The notes beneath the pieces were generated by a model. It worked only from the letters and a program-made list of their open reading frames with translations, was not told the origin of the DNA and ran no database searches. Shown piece after piece: positions 37,225 to 46,420 of a DNA stretch of 64,000 nt. Origin of the DNA: Pseudomonas graminis (lineage in GTDB: Bacteria; Pseudomonadota; Gammaproteobacteria; Pseudomonadales; Pseudomonadaceae); the NCBI RefSeq assembly GCF_001705435.1, contig NZ_MDEN01000055.1, positions 1 to 64,000 on the forward strand, read 5' to 3'. How positions within the stretch are numbered: position 1 is the stretch's first letter; each line of letters begins with the position of its first letter. The position numbers and the translations under genes were made by a program.

Positions 37225-37641
37225 TCACTTCACCAACGGCAGGTTGTCGCCGCGCCATGATGAGACACCACCGGACAGCTTGGCGGCGTTGAAGCCCGCT
37301 TTCAGCAGCTCACGGGCGGTGTGGCCGGCGTGCTGGCCAGCGGCATCAACGATAATGAGTGTTTTAGGCTTGAATTTCTCCAGCTCCGCGGTGCGGGTCA
37401 GGATTTTGTCCTGAGGGAAATTCACGGCACCGACGATGTGGCCAGCCGTGAAGTCTTTCTTGGCGCGCACGTCGATAACAACGGCTTCATCGCGGTTGAC
37501 CATGGCGGTCAGTTCACCGGTGCTCAGGCTGCGGCCACCTTTGCTAAGCTCCGTTGCGATCAGCAGGCCCAGCAGGATGACGAAAGCACCCGTCAGCAAA
37601 TAGTGGTTCGTGGCAAATTCAATCAGGTGAGCAACCATCAT
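37225..37641 (-). CDS. Membrane-anchored rhodanese-like protein without the catalytic cysteine
   Basis: A 138-residue protein with an N-terminal transmembrane helix (about 13-31) and one rhodanese domain (about 40-136: VIDVRAKKDFTAGHIVGAVN, then KLSGGVSSWRGDNLP). The loop that normally carries the active Cys reads IIVDAAGQHAG, so the Cys position is Asp99 or Ala100; there is no cysteine in the domain. It is therefore unlikely to be a sulfurtransferase and may be a binding module. It heads the secB operon (YibN-like position) and is divergent from gpmI. Confidence 0.85.
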   Translation of the reverse strand: MMVAHLIEFATNHYLLTGAFVILLGLLIATELSKGGRSLSTGELTAMVNRDEAVVIDVRAKKDFTAGHIVGAVNFPQDKILTRTAELEKFKPKTLIIVDAAGQHAGHTARELLKAGFNAAKLSGGVSSWRGDNLPLVK

Positions 37642-37799
37642 CAGGTTCCAGGGCGTTAAAATGTCGGCCAGTATACACAGCCCCCAAGGTGGGCCAAAGC
37701 CCGTACGGCAGTCACTCCGTTTAGCTTGTCGCTGATTTGAACTTGTCCCTAAACTGTCGATCTTTTTTCTACTTCACCTATTAGCCAAGAGTGGGATTC

Positions 37800-39335
37800 A
37801 TGACTACCACGCCTAAACCTTTGGTTCTGATCATCCTGGACGGCTTCGGTCACAGCGACAGCCACCACGGCAATGCGGTCTACGCAGCGAAGATGCCGGT
37901 CTTCGATCGCTTGTACCAGACCATGCCAAACGGCTTGATCTCCGGGTCCGGCATGGATGTCGGTCTGCCTGACGGGCAGATGGGCAACTCCGAAGTCGGC
38001 CACATGAACCTGGGCGCCGGCCGTGTGGTGTATCAGGACTTCACCCGCGTGACCAAAGCGATCCGCGACGGTGAGTTCTTCGAAAATCCCGCCATCTGCA
38101 AAGCCGTCGATCAGGCCGTGGGCGCTGGCAAGGCCGTGCACATCCTCGGCCTGTTGTCCGACGGCGGCGTTCACAGCCATGAAGATCACCTGGTGGCGAT
38201 GGTTGAGCTCGCGGCCCAGCGCGGCGCCGACAAGATCTACCTGCACGCCTTCCTCGATGGGCGCGACACGCCACCGCGCAGCGCCCATCAATACCTCGCC
38301 ACCATGGAAGCCGCTTACGCGCGCCTGGGCAAAGGTCGCACCGCCACGATCATCGGCCGTTATTTCGCCATGGACCGCGACAATCGCTGGGACCGTGTCG
38401 AGTCGGCCTATAACCTGATTGTTGACGGCACGTCGGAATTCCACGCCGACACCGCCAAGGCCGCGCTGGACGCTGCTTATGAGCGCGGCGAAAACGACGA
38501 ATTCGTCAAAGCCACCCGCATTGGTGCGCCGGTGACAGTGGAGGACGGCGACGCGGTGGTGTTCATGAACTTCCGCTCCGACCGTGCCCGCGAATTGACC
38601 CGCGTGTTCGTCGAAGACGATTTTGCAGACTTCGCCCGTCGTCGTCAGGCCAGACTGGCCGGCTTCGTGACGCTGACCAAGTACGCCGCCAACATCGACG
38701 CACCCGCGGCGTTCGAAAAAGCCGGCCTGCACAACGTGCTCGGCGAATACCTCTCGAACAACGGCAAGACGCAGCTGCGCATCGCCGAAACCGAGAAGTA
38801 CGCCCACGTGACGTTCTTTTTCTCGGGCGGCCGTGAAGAACCCTTCCCCGGCGAAGAACGCATCCTGATCCCGTCCCCGAAAGTCGCGACCTACGACCTG
38901 CAGCCGGAAATGAGCGCGCCGGAAGTCACCGACCGAATCGTCGACGCCATCGAGCATCAGCGTTACGACGTGATCGTCGTCAACTACGCCAATGGCGACA
39001 TGGTCGGCCACAGCGGGATCATGGAAGCAGCGGTCAAGGCAGTCGAATGCCTCGACGTCTGCGTCGGCCGCATCACCCAGGCGCTGGAAAAAGTCGGCGG
39101 CGAAGCGCTGATCACGGCCGACCACGGCAACGTCGAACAGATGACCAACGAGGAGACCCACCAGCCTCACACTGCTCACACCACTGAGCCGGTGCCTTTC
39201 GTTTATGTCGGCAAGCGTGACCTGAAGGTGCGCGAAGGCGGCGTGTTGGCCGACGTGGCACCGACCATGCTGATGCTGCTCGGCATGGAAATCCCGCAAG
39301 AGATGACCGGCACCCCGATTCTGGTCGCCAAGTAA
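37800..39335 (+). CDS. gpmI: 2,3-bisphosphoglycerate-independent phosphoglycerate mutase
   Basis: A 511-residue Mn-dependent enzyme that interconverts 3- and 2-phosphoglycerate in glycolysis. The phosphoserine intermediate is Ser64 in [17 protein letters not shown]. Metal ligands appear in [18 protein letters not shown] and [11 protein letters not shown]. The ATG at 37800 gives [17 protein letters not shown]; a GTG nine bases earlier is in frame but unlikely. A terminator-like hairpin follows. Confidence 0.96.
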   Translation: MTTTPKPLVLIILDGFGHSDSHHGNAVYAAKMPVFDRLYQTMPNGLISGSGMDVGLPDGQMGNSEVGHMNLGAGRVVYQDFTRVTKAIRDGEFFENPAICKAVDQAVGAGKAVHILGLLSDGGVHSHEDHLVAMVELAAQRGADKIYLHAFLDGRDTPPRSAHQYLATMEAAYARLGKGRTATIIGRYFAMDRDNRWDRVESAYNLIVDGTSEFHADTAKAALDAAYERGENDEFVKATRIGAPVTVEDGDAVVFMNFRSDRARELTRVFVEDDFADFARRRQARLAGFVTLTKYAANIDAPAAFEKAGLHNVLGEYLSNNGKTQLRIAETEKYAHVTFFFSGGREEPFPGEERILIPSPKVATYDLQPEMSAPEVTDRIVDAIEHQRYDVIVVNYANGDMVGHSGIMEAAVKAVECLDVCVGRITQALEKVGGEALITADHGNVEQMTNEETHQPHTAHTTEPVPFVYVGKRDLKVREGGVLADVAPTMLMLLGMEIPQEMTGTPILVAK

Positions 39336-39347
39336 GCCTCTTGAACT

Positions 39348-39376
39348 GGCCCGCCAGTCGCTGGCGGGCCGGTTTT
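39348..39376 (+). terminator. Hairpin terminator after gpmI
   Basis: GGCCCGCCAG, loop TCG, CTGGCGGGCC, then GGTTTTG, 12 bp after the stop. The T-run is short, so termination before envC may be partial. Confidence 0.75.
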
Positions 39377-39473
39377 GTATGAAATGTCTGACGGCCACGT
39401 CGTCCGAGCGTTTTTTTTGCAGCCACCGCCGGGCATACTAGGCCCGTCTTTACTCCTGGTATCGCCCAACCTC

Positions 39474-40796
39474 ATGCTTCGCGCCCTGATCACCCTCGCC
39501 TTGATTTGTCTGCTCAATCCGGCCTTCGCCGACGATGATCGCGCACAAACGCAGAAACAGCTGGATGCCACGCGTCAGGACATCACCGAACTGAAGAAAG
39601 CGCTGGGCCAGTTGCAAGAAGAAAAGTCCGGGGTCCAGAAAGACCTGCGCTCCACTGAAACCGAGATGGGCAAGCTGGAAAAGCAGGTGGAGGCCCTGCA
39701 AAAGGAACTAAAAAAGAGTGAAAGCGAGCTGCAACGGCTCGACCAGGAGAAAAAAAAACTCCAGAGCGCACGCGTTGAACAACAACGATTGATCGCCATC
39801 CAGGCCCGCGCTGCTTATCAGAGCGGCCGCCAGGAATACCTCAAACTGCTGCTCAATCAGCAGAACCCTGAAAAATTCGCCCGCACCCTCACCTATTACG
39901 ATTACCTGAGCAAGGCACGCCTGGAGCAGTTGCGCAGCTTCAACGAAACCCTGCGCCAGCTGGCCGGCGTCGAGAAAGACATCGACCTGCAGCAAGCGCA
40001 GCTTCTGGTGCAGAAGAGTTCGCTGGATGACCAGAAAGCCCAGCTCGACACCGTCCGCCAGGAACGTCAGGTGGCGCTGGCCAAGCTGAATCAGGATTAC
40101 AAAGCCCGCGACCAGAAGCTGCAGTCGCGGCAGCAGGATCAGGCCGACCTGACCAAGGTCCTCAAGACCATTGAAGAAACTCTCGCCCGTCAGGCCCGCG
40201 AAGCCGAAGAGGCGCGTCAGAAAGCGCTGTTGGCGCAGCAAGAAGCCGAGAAACGGCAACGCGAGCAAGAAGCGCTGGCGAAAAACCGCGCGAAAGACGA
40301 CGCGAAGGACGATAGCGATGTGGCCCCTCGGCGCCCGACCAAGGCGCCCGGCGCGATGGTTTCCAGTGCCGGTCAGTCCTATGGCGGCGCTTTTGAGCAA
40401 GCAAGGGGAAAACTTCCTTGGCCCGTCGATGGTCGATTGTTGGCGCGATTCGGCGAAAGCCGTGGCGATGACGAGCGCACCAAGTGGGACGGTGTGTTGA
40501 TCAGTGCGGCTGCAGGCAGCCAGGTCCGCGCGGTGCACGGTGGTCGGGTGGTCTTCGCCGACTGGTTGCGCGGCGCCGGGCTTCTGGTCATCCTCGACCA
40601 CGGCAATGGTTATTTGAGTCTGTACGGTCACAACCAGAGCCTGTTGAAAGAGGCCGGTGACGTCGTAAAAGCCGGAGAAGCGATCTCCACTGTCGGTAAC
40701 AGTGGTGGCGGTCAGGACACTCCGGCGTTGTATTTCGCTATTCGTCAGCAGGGTCGCCCTAGTGATCCGGCCCAATGGTGTCGCACTCAAGGATAA
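39474..40796 (+). CDS. envC: Murein hydrolase activator EnvC-like (coiled coil plus degenerate LytM)
   Basis: A 440-residue periplasmic protein with signal peptide (1-20, ending AFA), a long coiled coil (about 25-280, heptads rich in Lys, Glu, Gln) and a C-terminal LytM/M23 domain (about 320-440). The LytM metal site is degenerate: the HxxxD equivalent reads RTKWDGVLI and the HxH position reads LYFAIR, so like EnvC it should activate amidases rather than cut itself. The ATG at 39474 starts the signal peptide. It is followed by ctpA after 30 bp. Confidence 0.9.
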   Translation: MLRALITLALICLLNPAFADDDRAQTQKQLDATRQDITELKKALGQLQEEKSGVQKDLRSTETEMGKLEKQVEALQKELKKSESELQRLDQEKKKLQSARVEQQRLIAIQARAAYQSGRQEYLKLLLNQQNPEKFARTLTYYDYLSKARLEQLRSFNETLRQLAGVEKDIDLQQAQLLVQKSSLDDQKAQLDTVRQERQVALAKLNQDYKARDQKLQSRQQDQADLTKVLKTIEETLARQAREAEEARQKALLAQQEAEKRQREQEALAKNRAKDDAKDDSDVAPRRPTKAPGAMVSSAGQSYGGAFEQARGKLPWPVDGRLLARFGESRGDDERTKWDGVLISAAAGSQVRAVHGGRVVFADWLRGAGLLVILDHGNGYLSLYGHNQSLLKEAGDVVKAGEAISTVGNSGGGQDTPALYFAIRQQGRPSDPAQWCRTQG

Positions 40797-40826
40797 GTCG
40801 ACACCTCACTCAGGAGTTCGTAAGAC

Positions 40827-42158
40827 ATGCTGTTTTCGTCCCGCCTCACCTCGCTGGCCCTGACTATCGCCGTGGTTATCGGCGCTCCTCTGGCCCAGGC
40901 TGCCGGCGCCACCCCGGCTGCTGTGCCTGCCGCCACTGCGCCCGCCAACGCCGCGAATATCAAGGCGCCGCTGCCGCTCGACGAGCTGCGCACTTTCGCC
41001 GAGGTCATGGACCGGATCAAAGCGGCTTACGTCGAGCCCGTTGATGACAAGACTCTGCTGGAAAACGCCATCAAGGGCATGCTCAGCAACCTCGACCCGC
41101 ACTCCGCTTATCTGGGCCCGGAAGACTTCCAGGAGCTGCAGGAAAGCACCAGCGGCGAGTTCGGCGGGCTGGGTATCGAAGTGGGCGTCGAAGACGGCTT
41201 TGTAAAAGTCGTCTCCCCCATCGATGACACCCCTGCGTCCAAGGCTGGTATCGAGGCTGGAGACTTGATCGTGAAGATCAACGGCACGCCGACCCAGGGC
41301 CAGACCATGCAGGAAGCCGTGGACAAAATGCGCGGCAAGCTGGGCGAGAAAATCACCCTGACGCTGGTTCGTGACGGCGGCAATCCGTTCGATGTGACAT
41401 TGGCGCGCGCGACCATTCAGGTCAAAAGCGTGAAAGCGCAGATGCTGGAGCCGGGTTACGGCTATATCCGCATCACCCAGTTCCAGGTCAAAACGGGTGA
41501 AGAAGTCGGTAAGGCACTGGCCAAGCTGCGCAAAGACAACGGCAAGAAGATGAGCGGCCTGATCCTCGACCTGCGCAACAACCCGGGCGGTGTGTTGCAG
41601 GCGGCAGTTGAAGTGGCTGACCACTTCCTGACCAAGGGCCTGATCGTCTACACCAAAGGCCGCATCGCCAATTCCGAACTGCGCTTCTCGGCAGACCCGG
41701 CCGACGCCAGCGAGGGCGTGCCTCTGGTTGTGCTGATCAACGGCGGCAGCGCCTCGGCGTCTGAAATCGTCGCCGGCGCGTTGCAAGACCAGAAGCGCGG
41801 CATCCTGATGGGTACCGATACGTTCGGCAAAGGCTCGGTGCAGACCGTTCTGCCGCTGGCCAACGACCGCGCGCTGAAGATCACCACCGCGCTGTATTAC
41901 ACGCCTAACGGTCGCTCGATTCAGGCCCAGGGCATCAACCCGGACATCGAAGTCAAACGCGCCAAGCTCACCGCCGAAGCCGATGGCGACAACTACAAAG
42001 AGGCTGATCTGCTCGGCCACCTGGGCAACGGCAACGGCGGCGCGGACAAGCCGACCACCAAGGCGAAGGCTGGCAAGGCGCGTCCGCAGGACGATGACTA
42101 CCAGATGAACCAGGCCCTCAGCTTGCTCAAGGGTTTGAGTGTCACGCGCGGCAACTGA
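40827..42158 (+). CDS. ctpA: C-terminal processing protease CtpA (S41)
   Basis: A 443-residue periplasmic serine protease. Signal peptide 1-26; a PDZ domain at about 110-185 with the GLGIEV carboxylate-binding loop; an S41 core with the catalytic dyad Ser310 (GGSASASEI) and Lys335 (TFGKGSVQT), 25 apart as in P. aeruginosa CtpA. There, CtpA with its lipoprotein partner LbcA degrades peptidoglycan cross-link hydrolases. Position after envC and before the deacetylase gene agrees with that name. Confidence 0.92.
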   Translation: MLFSSRLTSLALTIAVVIGAPLAQAAGATPAAVPAATAPANAANIKAPLPLDELRTFAEVMDRIKAAYVEPVDDKTLLENAIKGMLSNLDPHSAYLGPEDFQELQESTSGEFGGLGIEVGVEDGFVKVVSPIDDTPASKAGIEAGDLIVKINGTPTQGQTMQEAVDKMRGKLGEKITLTLVRDGGNPFDVTLARATIQVKSVKAQMLEPGYGYIRITQFQVKTGEEVGKALAKLRKDNGKKMSGLILDLRNNPGGVLQAAVEVADHFLTKGLIVYTKGRIANSELRFSADPADASEGVPLVVLINGGSASASEIVAGALQDQKRGILMGTDTFGKGSVQTVLPLANDRALKITTALYYTPNGRSIQAQGINPDIEVKRAKLTAEADGDNYKEADLLGHLGNGNGGADKPTTKAKAGKARPQDDDYQMNQALSLLKGLSVTRGN

Positions 42159-42159
42159 G

Positions 42160-42960
42160 ATGCGCGTCTGGTTGACCGGGCTGATCTGCGCCCTTGCCTT
42201 CACAACGGGTGCTGCACATGCGGCGCCCGCCGAGTCCTCAGCGACCGTCGGCAAAGCGCCGAAGGTCGCCTATCTCAGTTTGATCATCGACGATCTCGGA
42301 CAGAACCCTGATCGGGACAGCCGCGCGCTGGCCCTTCCCGGCCCCGTGACGCTGGCAATCATGCCTGACACGCCCCACGCCACCGAGTTTGCCCGTCAGG
42401 CGCACAAGGCTGGCAAGACGGTCATGCTGCACATGCCCATGGACCCCGCGACCGGGCCGTACGCCTGGCATCCCGAACTGCCACTCCCCGAACTCGAATC
42501 GCGTCTGAACGCCGCGCTGCTGAAAGTCCCTTTTGCCGCTGGCATCAACAACCATATGGGCAGCCGCATGACGGCAGAGCCGGTGGCCATGGGCTGGCTG
42601 GTGGGCGAGTTGCAGCGCCGCCATCTGTTTCTGGTCGACAGCCGCACCAGCGCCAAAACCGTTGCCGCCGCCGAGGCGCAGAAGATCGGTCTCGCCAGCG
42701 TGTCCCGCGACGTCTTCCTGGACGACGAGCGCACCGCAGAGGCCATTAGCGGCCAGCTCCAGACGGCGATCAAACTGGCGCACAAGCAGGGCTCGGCCGT
42801 GATGATCGGCCACCCCTATCCGGTGACGCTTGACGTGCTTGAGCGCGAGCTGCCCAAGCTTAAATCCCAAGGTATAGAGCTGATCGAGATCCGCCACATG
42901 GTCACTGAGCGCGGAAATGAGGCGATGGCCGGCCATGGCAAGAACGGGCGTTATCGCTAG
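42160..42960 (+). CDS. Divergent polysaccharide deacetylase family protein (YibQ-like)
   Basis: A 266-residue exported protein with signal peptide (1-21, ending AHA) and a divergent polysaccharide deacetylase (DUF610) domain: YLSLIIDDLGQNPDRD, LPGPVTLAIMPDTPH, MLHMPMDP and NNHMGSRMT. Substrate and activity of this family are not established. It starts 1 bp after the ctpA stop; an upstream in-frame start would overlap ctpA. The cluster envC-ctpA-deacetylase points to cell-wall processing. Confidence 0.88.
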   Translation: MRVWLTGLICALAFTTGAAHAAPAESSATVGKAPKVAYLSLIIDDLGQNPDRDSRALALPGPVTLAIMPDTPHATEFARQAHKAGKTVMLHMPMDPATGPYAWHPELPLPELESRLNAALLKVPFAAGINNHMGSRMTAEPVAMGWLVGELQRRHLFLVDSRTSAKTVAAAEAQKIGLASVSRDVFLDDERTAEAISGQLQTAIKLAHKQGSAVMIGHPYPVTLDVLERELPKLKSQGIELIEIRHMVTERGNEAMAGHGKNGRYR

Positions 42961-42994
42961 GCCGAAGGCGCTTCGCCAGAGGTGCTAGCAGTCC

Positions 42995-43786
42995 TTAGAG
43001 ATATTCGGCGAAAATCGAATCGACCACGCCTTCCTTGCGCAGCTGATCCAGCGCACGTTGCAGCCGCTGGACTACTGCATCCGGGGTGTCTTTGTTCAAT
43101 GCAAGGAACAGTTCGGCGCTGTTAAAGCGCAGCACGGTTTTCAATCCCGTGATGCCTTCTTGCCGCGCCAGGTAGCGGCCCGCCGGATCGCCGGTGGCCC
43201 ACAGGTCGAGCTGACCGTCGACCAGCTTCCGGGCGTTGTCCTTGTCGCTGAGCACCGTGATCGGCTTCATGCCCTGACGCGCAAGCTCCATCGCAATGGC
43301 GTCGCCCTTGTAGGCGCCGATTCGATAAGACCGCGCGGCTTCAAGCGTGCTCAGCTGGATTGGGCTGTCAGCCCGCGCCAGCAGAATCCAGTCGTCCGGG
43401 CCGATCGGTCCGACCCACTTGAAGAGCTTTTCGCGCTCGGGCAATCGCGCGGTCACGAACACGCCGTAGCCGGGATTTTCCATCGCCAGTTTGTAGATGC
43501 GATCCCAGGGAAAGCGCAGGGTCAGGTTGTAGCCGATACCGGCGCGCTTGAAGGTCTCGCGCACCACCTCGACGGCGATGCCCTTGATGTTGCTTTCCTG
43601 GGCGAAGTTTTTCCCGTCCGTGGCCATGTTGTAAGGCGGGAAGTTCTCTGTCAGCAGGACAAACGAGGTGTCCGCCCGCGTGCTTCCGCCAGCAGAGCCG
43701 TTCAGCTCTTCTGCATGAATCACTGCGCTTGCAACACAACCGAACAGCGCAAAAAGAAAAGCTGAAATTCTCAGCATTTGACTCAT
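42995..43786 (-). CDS. Periplasmic amino-acid-type solute-binding protein (SBP_bac_3)
   Basis: A 263-residue protein with signal peptide (1-25, ending HA) and the SBP_bac_3 fold: LLTENFPPYNMA at the start, GIAVEVVRETFKRAGIGYNL, FVTARLPEREKLFKWVGPI. No permease or ATPase is adjacent, so it may be an orphan receptor or sensor. ATGs at 43786 and 43777 are both possible; the first has GGATAGAG just before it. Ligand unknown. Confidence 0.8.
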   Translation of the reverse strand: MSQMLRISAFLFALFGCVASAVIHAEELNGSAGGSTRADTSFVLLTENFPPYNMATDGKNFAQESNIKGIAVEVVRETFKRAGIGYNLTLRFPWDRIYKLAMENPGYGVFVTARLPEREKLFKWVGPIGPDDWILLARADSPIQLSTLEAARSYRIGAYKGDAIAMELARQGMKPITVLSDKDNARKLVDGQLDLWATGDPAGRYLARQEGITGLKTVLRFNSAELFLALNKDTPDAVVQRLQRALDQLRKEGVVDSIFAEYL

Positions 43787-43976
43787 CTCTATCCATGACT
43801 TCGCACAGGGTGCAGGCCCTCCGCACCGTTGTCCAGAGCCTTCGGCCGGCAGCCGTGCTTTGTCGCTGAAGCCATAAATATGTATGTGACCCGAGCGCAT
43901 TTTATCTGACTACCTGACGGCCTCTTTCCAACCGCCCGCACCAGACGCGGGCGCCAACAGACCAGACAGGTATTCA

Positions 43977-45494
43977 ATGAAAAATCTCACACATGCTGTG
44001 TGCAGCGTCGCGCTCATCAGCCTCATGGGCGCAGGCGTTACCCAGGCAAACGATTATGGCCAAGGACTGGAGAATGACTCGGCGGCCATCCCTCTCGATA
44101 ACGCGCAAAACCGTCACGCCCCATGGAGGGCGGTAGGCCGTCTGCAACCCAGCAAAGAGAGGCCCGACATCCATTGCAGCGCGTCCTTGATTGATTCACG
44201 CAACGGCAGTCCGGTTGCATCAGGGCCTGCTTACATCCTCACCAGTGGCCATTGCGTGAGTCAGGACGCCATGAATATCTCGAGCGACATCCCTTTGGAT
44301 GGCCATATCGATTTTGATTACTTCCTGGGCAACCTGCAAAACACCGAGCGTTCCCGGTTGAAAAGACTGGTGCGAGCGACCACACGTGGTGCAGACCTGG
44401 CCATTATCGAGTTGGACACATCGCTGCAGTCGCTGCTCGACAAAGGCATCGAGCCACTGAGCATCAGTACCCATGCACCTGGCAACGGCGTGAATCTGGT
44501 GATCGTCGGCGTCCCTTCAGGCCACGAAGACGCACCTGCATTACGCCCGTCGGCATGCCCGCTGGAAGGTAGCGCGGACCTGCTGGAGGATGTGTACGTC
44601 TTCCGCGGATTTCATAAACATCGCTGCCAAGGTGTGGCGCCGGGAAGTTCGGGGAGCCCCGTCCTGGACCGGGTTTCCAATCAGATCGTTGGCGTACTCA
44701 GCACGTCCACGAAGGGCGTCAAAGAGGAAAATCGCTGCCAGCCGAACGCGCCCTGCGAGATCAACAACGGGCTACCGGTGCTATCCCCAGACACCTCTTA
44801 TTCCAGCCCGGCGCTGGGCCTCAAGACCTGCTTCAGCCAAGGCGTATTCAACCCGCTGGACATTGAATGCACGTTGCAATCGACGCTCAAGATGACATTG
44901 GGGGCGAGCTACTCGCCAAACCCCTATAGCCGGGTAACCCTCGACGATCAGGGCCGTACCGTTTTGCCCACGTGGTCGTGGCCGTTCTCGCTGGACACCC
45001 CTCTCTACCGCTACAAAGCCGTTCGCACGCCGACGGAATGTGAAAGCCCGCATCACTACAGCAACGCCCAGGGCGCCACGCAGGCGTTGATCGATGATCG
45101 CGTAGGCCCGGAGGCCGGCCTGTATTTTCTGTGCATCATCGGTGTGGACTCCCCTGACCAGCGACCCGCGCAAGAGATGATGAACAAGCCGGTGATTGTG
45201 GCAATGGAAATCGCGCCGCCGGGTCCGACCCGAATGCCGGAACTGACCATCGAGCGCATGGCCGATGGCGGCTACAAAGTGATGCCGTACTACTCCAACC
45301 CGACGCTTTGGGTGTACACGTTCAAATCCGGCCCGGCTGACACGGTGCAGTGCGATGACCCGCAGGGATACAGACCTGAATTCGACGAGGTGATGATCAT
45401 CAAGGCGACACCATCACCGATGAAGCTGTGCTCCAAGGCCTACGACATGGCCAGTCAGGCATCGTCGCCGCGCACCGATCTATTGCTGCCCTGA
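43977..45494 (+). CDS. Secreted trypsin/V8-like serine protease with C-terminal extension
   Basis: A 505-residue exported protein with a signal peptide (1-24). The S1-fold triad is visible: His92 in ILTSGHCVS, Asp140 in GADLAIIEL, and Ser225 in APGSSGSPV, where the GxSGSPV form resembles V8-type glutamyl endopeptidases. Cysteines flanking the triad suggest disulfides. About 220 residues after the catalytic domain (from roughly 280) match nothing I know but have their own Cys and many prolines. It lies alone between the binding protein and hisF. Substrate unknown; it may be an extracellular or periplasmic protease. Confidence 0.82.
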   Translation: MKNLTHAVCSVALISLMGAGVTQANDYGQGLENDSAAIPLDNAQNRHAPWRAVGRLQPSKERPDIHCSASLIDSRNGSPVASGPAYILTSGHCVSQDAMNISSDIPLDGHIDFDYFLGNLQNTERSRLKRLVRATTRGADLAIIELDTSLQSLLDKGIEPLSISTHAPGNGVNLVIVGVPSGHEDAPALRPSACPLEGSADLLEDVYVFRGFHKHRCQGVAPGSSGSPVLDRVSNQIVGVLSTSTKGVKEENRCQPNAPCEINNGLPVLSPDTSYSSPALGLKTCFSQGVFNPLDIECTLQSTLKMTLGASYSPNPYSRVTLDDQGRTVLPTWSWPFSLDTPLYRYKAVRTPTECESPHHYSNAQGATQALIDDRVGPEAGLYFLCIIGVDSPDQRPAQEMMNKPVIVAMEIAPPGPTRMPELTIERMADGGYKVMPYYSNPTLWVYTFKSGPADTVQCDDPQGYRPEFDEVMIIKATPSPMKLCSKAYDMASQASSPRTDLLLP

Positions 45495-45530
45495 TCGGAG
45501 AGTCGCCGAGTAAGCTGGATCAAGGAAGTG

Positions 45531-45563
45531 GCGCTGGCTGACCAGGCTATGGTCAGCCAGCGC
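45531..45563. terminator. Perfect 14-bp hairpin between the protease gene and hisF
   Basis: GCGCTGGCTGACCA, loop GGCTA, then the exact complement. No T-run follows on either strand, so it is not a classical Rho-independent terminator, though its convergent position suggests a role in stopping or protecting both transcripts. Confidence 0.55.
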
Positions 45564-45570
45564 ATCAGGG

Positions 45571-46341
45571 TCAGCGAACCACAATCCCTTGCCTGGCCAT
45601 GAACGCCTTGGCTTCTGGCACGGTGTATTCGCCGAAGTGGAAAATGCTCGCTGCCAGCACCGCGCTGGCATGACCTTCCAGCACGCCATCTGCCAGATGC
45701 TGCAGATTGCCGACGCCACCGGAAGCAATGACCGGGATGCCGAGGGCATCGCTGATCGCCCGGGTCACGCCCAGGTCGAAGCCGCTCTTCATGCCGTCCT
45801 GGTCCATGCTGGTCAGCAGGATTTCGCCGGCACCGAGGTCTTCCATCTTCTTCGCCCACATCACCGCGTCGAGGCCGGTCGGCTTGCGACCGCCGTGGGT
45901 GAAGATTTCCCAGCGTGGGGTTTCGCCGGGCAGCGAAACCTTCTTGGCGTCGATGGCCACGACGATGCACTGCGAGCCGAAGCGGGCAGCGGCTTCACCG
46001 ACGAACTCGGGGTTGAAGACCGCAGCGGTATTGATCGAGACCTTGTCGGCACCGGCGTTGAGCAGGTTTCGAATATCCTGCACGGTGCGCACGCCGCCAC
46101 CCACGGTCAGTGGGATGAACACCTGACTGGCCATGCGCTCGACGGTGTGCAGCGTGGTGTCGCGGCCGTCGACGCTGGCGGTGATATCGAGGAAGGTAAT
46201 CTCATCGGCACCCTGCTCGTCATAACGCCGGGCGATCTCGACCGGATCACCGGCGTCGCGGATGTTCTCGAACTTCACGCCCTTGACCACGCGGCCGTTG
46301 TCGACGTCCAGGCAAGGGATGATGCGTTTGGCGAGGGCCAT
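45571..46341 (-). CDS. hisF: Imidazole glycerol phosphate synthase cyclase subunit
   Basis: A 256-residue TIM-barrel enzyme that, with HisH, makes imidazole glycerol phosphate and AICAR. Catalytic Asp12 is in [15 protein letters not shown] and the second Asp in [11 protein letters not shown]; phosphate-binding GGVRTVQDI and [11 protein letters not shown] are present. It is the last gene of the his cluster. A 77-bp gap with an inverted repeat separates it from hisA. Confidence 0.97.
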   Translation of the reverse strand: MALAKRIIPCLDVDNGRVVKGVKFENIRDAGDPVEIARRYDEQGADEITFLDITASVDGRDTTLHTVERMASQVFIPLTVGGGVRTVQDIRNLLNAGADKVSINTAAVFNPEFVGEAAARFGSQCIVVAIDAKKVSLPGETPRWEIFTHGGRKPTGLDAVMWAKKMEDLGAGEILLTSMDQDGMKSGFDLGVTRAISDALGIPVIASGGVGNLQHLADGVLEGHASAVLAASIFHFGEYTVPEAKAFMARQGIVVR

Positions 46342-46356
46342 GGTTAGTCCTTAAGT

Positions 46357-46420
46357 AACAAGCTTCAAGCTTTAAGCTGCAAGTAGAAGCGGATCGAGGT
46401 CAGCTTGCAGCTTGAAGCTT
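46357..46420. repeat. AAGCTTCAAGCTGCAAG-type inverted repeat between hisA and hisF
   Basis: The left arm AAGCTTCAAGCTTTAAGCTG with CAAG and the right arm CTTGCAGCTTGAAGCTT are inverse copies; the right arm runs into the hisA stop codon. A related unit lies at 47207-47268. Confidence 0.7.

Noticed and set aside
37749..39398. A 549-residue minus-strand open frame opposite gpmI
   Set aside because: It is the antisense shadow of a strongly conserved enzyme gene, with no recognisable domain.
40806..42254. A 482-residue minus-strand open frame opposite ctpA
   Set aside because: Antisense shadow of an S41 protease with intact active site; composition typical of noncoding high-G+C frames.
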